From contig CP136069.1 of NCBI GenBank assembly GCA_032622095.1, positions 120,828,126-120,892,125 on the forward strand: a DNA stretch of 64,000 nucleotides, read 5' to 3'. Both the position numbers and the translations under genes were made by a program. The stretch comes from Siphonodentalium dalli (taxonomy: Eukaryota > Mollusca > Scaphopoda > Gadilida > Siphonodentaliidae). The notes below the pieces were generated by a model. It was not told where the DNA came from. It made no database searches and was given only the letters and a program-made list of their open reading frames with translations. The first letter of the stretch is position 1. Each line of letters starts with the position of its first letter. Of this stretch, positions 49,901 to 58,900 are shown one piece after another.

Positions 49901-52900
49901 AAACTGTCCTCAGTATTAAGAAGGGTGGCGTTATATTAGTCTTGATTGAGAGTTATTAACGCTACCCGCAGCGCGAGTTAGTAGTTAATAACCCCAAATC
50001 AAAACTAACTTCACCCTTCTCGATTCTGAAGGCACAAGTGAGACGATCTATCCAATTTTAGATGATTCATGACAATACGAGTCACGATCAGATGCGATTC
50101 AGATGCAACAGTCCCCAAGCTGTATTTCAAAAATGAAATATTAACTCAGGATATTACCTCAGCCAACTTGATTAGGTATTGTTGGAACGTTTATTTTCCA
50201 AGTACTTGTTATACCTATATGTGACAATATCAAGTTTAACTGGGGGCACTATGGTGATGAGGCAGTACTGAGTTGTAATGGAAAGATAAAATTTATTCTG
50301 TATATCTGATCCGTGGTCCAAAGTCTGAATACCGTTTAGTATTGTTAAAGGGACATTCGAATTTGTTTGAACACCGGATTATCCCCCATTTATGGAAATG
50401 TTTTGTGGAACCGTTTCGTTCGCAAGTTTCATAAGTAATTAGTTCGATTAGCAGATATTTTTCCACCAATCCCATTTCCCCAGAAGAATGTCATTTCCAA
50501 CAATTTCATGTAGTGGTTAAGACAGTCGCACTTGAGTTATAATAAGCAATCAACCGACAATTATTCGAGCGTCTGCACATCTCGCACCTATACTAGTAAT
50601 TGTCTGTAACAGTTGTTGCATGATAGAATGTTGGTTTGTTTATTTCTAGGTACGACAGGGGTAGTCTCTTGGTCATTGAGCTAGAGTACAAAATAACATA
50701 GGGTCTATTTGTATTGCATGTTAAATTTATTTGATGAAATTGTGATTTACGTCAACTTTTTATCGGTTGAAAATAAAGTCATTTGCAGGCTACATATACA
50801 AATACATATATATATACACACCAGCTAAATTAACAATATCTAAATATTGGGTTAATATAATTATATCAATCACTGTTTCACTACGATCGAATGCACACGG
50901 TGGTAACTGCATGTTATTACTGTTTTACTAATAAAGCATTTATACTTAATATTTTACAAAAATGCTAATGGATGAGTGTGGGTGATTGGAAAGGGATGAG
51001 ACAACAAGCCTATTGTGGCTTTTTTGTAAGTCCTCTCCCAGATCGCTTAAATTTTCCGAACTACATAAGGCCGTTCGGGCGTGTCAGACGGGAATATGTT
51101 TGTCGAGATATAGCATTTAATTTCAAACGCATCATTAAAGATGGGTCAAGGTCACTCGCGGATAGACGGGTTCCCTGTCTGATTGTTGCGTTAACCCTAA
51201 AATGCCGTTAAAACTCAATTAAATTCACATTTTCTGTACGGAGATGTGCGATTGTGAGTCAACTTACTATGATACGGAGATATGTAATAAAAATAGAACC
51301 CCATGAGTGTCTGGATTTTGACGAATTATCGCACTCGATTTGTTGGCGGAACGCGACACCTCTCGTGCGGGACTGCGTCCCGCACTCGAGGTATCGCTCC
51401 GCCAACAAATCTCGTGCGATAATTTCGTCAAAATCCAGACACTCATGCGGTTATATCTATGTATTCTACTAGACAGACTAGAGGTATACTATATTTATTA
51501 TATTTTCATCCACTTTTTACATCAAAATATAAATCATATCCCCACTCCCAGAAGACCGAACGTGGTATCATACTCTCAATGTGTTATCCTATACTCTCAG
51601 AACTGCGTCATTACGTCAATTTTTGTGTCATTCTGTATCCATGGGCGTTATTTTAACAAAAAAAATGGCTGGTGATGTTGAAGTTTTAAGAACGTATTAT
51701 GTCTAACCGTGGGTTTCATTGAGGTCTGGGTCGTAACAAACTGGCATAGAACATAAAATAAACACAACAAACAACTGTTCTGGGTAGCATACGGATTTTC
51801 TCCTCACGAAATGCAATCAGATCAGCCGAAAACACAAGCATCACGAATTTACCCACTAGAACATCCAAAACATTAAGAAGATATAGCATATCAGGTTATT
51901 TAAGGAACGCTCATTAGCGTCCGTCGGGCTAATGAGCACATGAACTGAAACCATGCACAAACACTATCTATCATAATTCAAAATCTGATAAATGACGATC
52001 GAAACTTCGCATGAATGGCGTTAAATGTTCAATCTCATTATGTTATGCTATAACAAACGTTCGAACATTTTATGATGTCAAATTTCAAGTTGGTTATACA
52101 CACAGAGCCGACTATCTGAGATATAATGTATATATCAACAAATACACGTAGCTCTTTAAATAGTACTTACAAAGTTGTCATACTTGACAGCCCTATGAAC
52201 GCAAATGGCTGTATCACTTCGATATTATTTCCACCCAGATATCTGCAATAAATATGTTATTCATTATGAAAACAAAACAGAAGCGGACAACAGCCATTGA
52301 AAAGGATGTTAGAATTGCCGCCGATTATCACATATAAGTAATTTCTAAACCATATTTATCATATTGTATTTGAGTTTGATGTTAAGATATAGAGCAAACA
52401 AGAAATGCAGCTGCTTGTAAGCTCTGCAAGACATTTCGACACTTATAAAAACAAGTCACGATGTGTGTTGACCCGCTCTCAGTGTTCGAATTGTCCAGTG
52501 CAGATATAGATTTCGCAGTGAAATCAGTTGCCCAACAAACAGAGCACTGATTCGATGAAACCCAAATAACATGACACTATCATGGCAAAACGATCATAAT
52601 TTGAGTAACTATAGACGTCAATCGAATGCGCAATTACGAGGCACATTGCTGTCGTATATACATGATCTCACAAATGCCGGTATTGTCATTTCTAGAAATA
52701 ATACCGATACTATTATTTGACACCATAACATACCATCATATTTAAGTCCACATTGCCAATTTATACACCGGGATCTGATAATCAGGTTTAACACTTCACA
52801 GATATAATAATCATGTAGTTAAATATTCAACTTTGATCGGACAGTTACCTTCCATACAGAGTTGATCCGACCATGTAACCATCTCTTACATTCAATATTA

Positions 52901-55900
52901 TCAAAATCCTTATCTATACTTATAACGTGGCGTTGACAAAGACTTTTGAAATATAATCGAAACAACACAGCTGTCCAAATCAGTGAAGTTCAATAATTTA
53001 AGAGGATCTCCAGATCTTTCATAATTTATGCGGGCAATCCCATAATTTCGTTTCGTAAATACATACATGTAGTAATTTATAAATATAATTAGCGTGATTA
53101 TAACTGATTATAACTGACTCTCTTTATTCGCCGATTGGGGTATATTATTATGTATAGTGCTTCCCTATTGTATACGACGCAACTAATCCCTAGATTCTTA
53201 TTTATATGTAATCAATATGGGCGATAGGCAGGCAACGCAGCTGTTGACGGTATTGATGATGGCAAAGTAACTAAATACACATGCACTGTAACAAGACGAT
53301 ACTTACAGGTGTCTCAGACCAGTTAAGCCAGAGAACGAACCATTCCACAGTTTCCGTATGTCATTGTTAGTCAAGTTTCTGCACACATGAAATACAAATA
53401 TTTGTGAGTATTCAACATAATATGTCTTTGCTCTGTCGCATATAACTGCCGAACAGCAGATATGCTATCACTATAGAATCAAGTTATGAAATTAACATTA
53501 TTATCTGACACACTAAAGTATAATAAATGTTCATTCATTCAGCACCAAAGTGTTTTCAATATAAGATGTAATCTGGATATAGAAATACGATTTCACACTC
53601 TTAGTGATTTCACTCCACTACAATTAACAATCGGCAATTATCTGAATGTCATTAACACTCAAGTATTCGTTATGCAACATGGTAGTTTGGCACTCCAGAA
53701 TACGCCTATAATAACAAAATATTCGCTTCTGAATTTTTCCGGCATTAAAATAGGTCGCTAAATATTTGAACCTCATTTCTAAGAATATTATTTACGTCTC
53801 TGAAAGACGCATTGCATACATAAAAAATACACATTGAACACGATCACTGGGTCCCCAATTATAGAAAAACAGTCATGAATCGGAAATGGAATGTCCGGAA
53901 AAAACATATTGCGTTATCTTAGCCCGAAACTATTAAAAATCGTCACGCACTGTTTTCTCTATATGAATGTGGCTTCCTGAATTTTTGAGAAAGCCCTGTG
54001 CCAATGTATTCTCTTATAAATGCGAGTCGACCATAGGTCGCCTCGCATATATAAGAGAATGAATTGGCATAACAAAATTTATATAATTTTTAATAATTGT
54101 TAATAAATGTAACAAAAAATTAAAAAAAAATGATAAAAAATAATAAAAATTGTTAAAGAAAAATGATAAAAAAAAAAGATAAAATTATTAAAAAATATAA
54201 GAAAATATGATAATAATTGTTATAGAATCGAAGAAAAAATGATCAAACATGATACAAATTGTTAAAGAATGTAAGAACAAATGATAAAAAAAAAAACCTG
54301 TTAAAGAATATAAGAACGATTGATAAAAAATTGTTAGGCCAATGCTTTGTTATGGTCGACTCGCATATATAAGAGAATACATTGGCACAGGGTTTTTAAT
54401 GTTGGGCCAGCGTAGCTCCGTCTTGAAAGGGATAATCATACAAATTAAGTAGTAACATAAGTTTGAGAGCGAGGGCAGTTCTTGATTTTATTCCCATGGT
54501 CTGCTGTGCAATTTGTACGCGTCCGCTGACATGTTGAACCGTCACTTACGAAACAATCTCAAATTTGTCGAAACAATATCAAAACAAAACACGTATTTTC
54601 AGTGCTGTATATCGACGAATTTTACCGCGGATAGTTAAGATACCTCTTACAGATTATGTATACATAATGTTGGGGTTCGAACGAGCCATGGTCGTTTAAT
54701 TATAGCAATTGGGCCAACAATAACGCGTATGCTCCTCTTCAAATGTGAACTTACATGTAGGTGAATAACTCATAGTCCCTTTGTCTATTCTTCACACAAG
54801 AAGAGACGTCGTTTTTGCTATTGATTTTGAGTGTTATTTCCATTGACCATATACTTTTGAGCTGCAAATACGATGACGTGTGGCTTTAAATTAAAACCGT
54901 CCATCAGATTCAGAATTTATTTCGCTACTTGCTTTTCACATCATGATCGTCAGTTATGAACAGTAGCAAACCAGTTGGTAATGCTATCGGCATAATCATT
55001 ATATATAGTTACTATAAGGTGACCCGACTTCGTCCGGGCTTTGACCTTGAATTTTGAAGGTCAAGGTCAAGTGGGGTAACGATTTGACCAGTCCAAAACA
55101 CTGCCCGGACAAAAGTACCCGACAAACGTGCCCGTCGAAATCCATCCGGTTTTACCCGATTTGACCTTGAATTGATCATTTTGAAGGTCAAGATCAAGTC
55201 GGGGTCACGACTCGACCCGTCTAAAACACTCAGTGGACAAAAGTAACCCCACATATCAAATTTCGTCGAAATCCCATCAAAATTGGCGATATGACCTTGA
55301 ATTGACCCGATTTCAAGGTCAAGGTCACGTCGCACGGGCAAGTGAATATGCTTATGAGACTCCCCATACGAAAGTACCCCCACATACCAAGTTTCATCGA
55401 AATCCCGTGATATTCGGGATATTCGGGCGTTTGACCTTGAAATGACCCGATTTCAAGGTCAAGGTCACGTCGCACGGACAAATTAATAGGCCCATGCCAC
55501 CCCTCGGCCGAAAATACCCCACACACCAAGTTTCATCGAAATCGGGTTTGCAGTTTTCGAGTTCATCGCGAACACACACACACACACACACAGACAGACA
55601 GACAGATCTTCCAAAATATATAATAGACTAGAAGGTGACCCGACTTCGTCCGGGCTTTGACCTTGAATTGACCATTTTGAATGGTGGAAATCGGCCCAGC
55701 GGATACCGCGAAATCGGCCCGGCGGATACCGAGATACCCTATGCTATGCATCAAATTCCGTCCGTAAAAATCCGCCAGTTTAACCCGATTTGATTTCCAC
55801 TCAAGTATATAAACGCGCCTCATATACACACGCTCATTAATTATCAAGTTTCAACGTAAAGATAAATTACCATCGGTGCCCGAGATATCGCCAAGACGTC

Positions 55901-58900
55901 TGAAACAGTCAAATGCATCGGCCGGTTAAGCGTTAACGTGATCTAACGTTATGACCTCTAACGACGTCATAGAAGTTACGCATTGTTTTTATCCCGATGG
56001 AAGATAGTACCACTTCTTCTTGATAATTGAGGCAGATAACTAAAACGGATACATACGCATTATATATCGTTGGAAAGAGGAAACACGAAAGATTCTCACA
56101 GTGTCATTATTATGACTAGCATTTTATTATTCGCGCTGTTTCGAATCGATTTGTAAGCACCGAACTCAAATGAAAGTCCCGTAACACAGCGTAAAAACAG
56201 ATTTGACCGCGGCACGTGAAAAGTTGACCTCGGATCTGAAAATTGATAGGCCCATGCCACCCCCCGGCCGAAAATACCCCCACATACCAAGTTTCATCGA
56301 AATCGGCTCGGTCGTTTTCGAGTCCATCGCGATCACACACATACACACACAGATACACACACACAGATCTTCCAAAATATATAATAGACTAGCCGATGAG
56401 CCCGACGTTGTCCGGGCTATTCAAAAACCAAATTTCAAGTCGATAGCTCTACCCAGCCCGACGATTTCAAGTCGATAGCTCTACCCGTTTTCCGAGATCT
56501 GGTCTGCGCATGCGCGAAGCTACGATAGCTCTACCCGTTTCCGAGATCTGGTCTGCGCATGCGCGAAGCTGGCGTCGCACGGGCTCGGCGACCCGATAAA
56601 ATTCGTATCCGGGGCAAGATACATTCACATAGCAAATTTCAAGTCGATAGCTCCACCCGTTTCCGAGATCTGGTCTGCGCATGCGCGAAGCTGGCGTCGC
56701 ACGGGCTCGGCGATCCGATAAAATTCGTATCCGGGGCAAGATACATTCACATACCAAATTTCAAGTCGATAGCTCCACCCGTTTCCGAGATCTCGTCTGC
56801 GCATGCGCGAAGCTGGCATCGCACGGACTCGGCGAGCCGATAAAATTCGTACTCGGCGCAAGATACATTCACATACGAAATTTCAAGTCGATAGCCCCAC
56901 CCGTTTCAGAGATCTCGTCTGCGCATGCGCTGCGCGGGCGTCGCACGGGCTCGCCAATACGACAACGACCACCGGCCTGGTCAAACTACACACACGTACC
57001 AAGTTTCGTCCCGATCGGTCGAGAATCGTAGATTTGTATTAATGACACACAGACAGACAGACAAACAGACAGAGGTCTTCAAAATATATATGAGATAGCC
57101 GATGAGCCCGACGTTGTCCGGGCTATTCAAAAACCAAATTTCAAGTCGATAGCTCTATCCAGCCCGACGTTGTCCGGGCTATTCAAAAACCAAATTTCAA
57201 GTCGATAGCTCTACCCGTTTCCGAGATCTGGTCTGCGCATGCGCGAAGCTGGCGTCGCACGGGCTCGGCGACCCGATAACATTCGTATCCGGGGCAAGAT
57301 ACATTCACATACCAAATTTCAAGTCGATAGGTCCACCCGTTTCCGAGATCTGGTATGCGCATGCGCGAAGCTGGCGTCGCACGGGCTCGGCGTCACACGG
57401 GCTCGGCGACCCGATAAAATTCGTATCCGGGGCAAGATACATTCACATACCAAATTTCAAGTCGATAGCTCCACCCGTTTCCGAGATCTGGTATGCGCAT
57501 GCACGAAGCTGACGTCGCACGGGCTCGGCGACCCGATACAATTCGTATCCGGGGCAAGATACATTCACATACCAAATTTCAAGTCGATAGCTCCACTCGT
57601 TTCCGAGATCTCGTCTGCGCATGCGCGAAGCGGGCGCCGCACGGGCTCGCCAATACGACAACGTCCACCGCCTGGTCAAACTACACACACGTACCAAGTT
57701 TCGTCCCGATCGGTCGAGAATCGTAGCTTTGTATAAATGACAAACATACAGACAAACATACAAACATACAGACAAACAAACAGACAGAGGTTTTCAAAAT
57801 ATATATGAGATGATGAAGAATTATGCCACAACAAAACTCACAGAATTGACAGCCTCCAGAGGTTTGTGAAGGTTCCACTTGGTATCTCTGTTATTCCGTT
57901 GTAACTCAGGTCCCTGTGTGAAAGGTGAAGAACATGAAAGTTATTATGGCTGGAACCCTGATTGTTTCTAGAGGAAGTCATTGTCTAACTTGATCTTTTC
58001 AACTGCATACAATTGAACCCTTCAACTACCCTATTTCTGGTTCGTCAATCTAACACCGCCGATGATTGGAAAGCTGCTGGTCATGTTAGTCGAATTTCAC
58101 ACAAAACACTGATTGGAAATTGAAATATCAGAAGAATTTCAAACTATTTGATGTCTGAACTTTAATGTTGTGTCAGGCATGCAAGTTCCTACTTTGAAAA
58201 GTTGAACAATAATTTTCAAAAAATTCCGAAAACCCATTGTCACAGTTTGCCAAGATTGAGGGTGCTAACAAGATAGAGTTCTCCCTCTTGGTACGATCCA
58301 GGTACGTTCCTTCTCTGTTGTAAAAATCGTTCCAAACACTCTCAAGAGAATGTGACAAGAAACGCTTAATTCTTTGAAGTTAATCGATATAAGCTTTTCT
58401 GGATAGGTGTCATCGATTCATATATACTATTTTATACACCGGAATAGAGCTATATATTTAATAGAATTTCCACAACATGAAAGCTAGCACACATGCACGA
58501 CCGTTAACTATTGGCGGTCCTATAGTACTAGCAATATTTGAATTGTACAGCCTTCACGTAGTCGTGTTGTAGTTGTTTAGTACATGTATTGACATTGAAA
58601 CCTGTATGATGCATGATTATATAGAGTTCTAAACACGCTAAAGTGCACTGATCAGTAAATGGACGGAATGCATTCGCAGTGGTTTGACATGAGAGATCAT
58701 ATAAGTATGGTAAATTTATCATCACAAAAAAATATCGGAACATATATCGACTTTTTTCTCTTGTTGACTAAGTCTCCAAAAACAATATATCCCATGTTGA
58801 AGCCATTGTTATGTAAACATTACATTTACAACGATTTGACAACAAGCATCGCGGATCCCACATACTATAGGTCTGAGTCAGTAGTAAATCAGTTTTTCAG

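Noticed and set aside
56467-57775. Long open frames on both strands (MREAGVARARRPDKIRIRGK and similar)
   Set aside because: They follow the 122-bp CpG-rich repeat, are open on both strands at once, and match no family.
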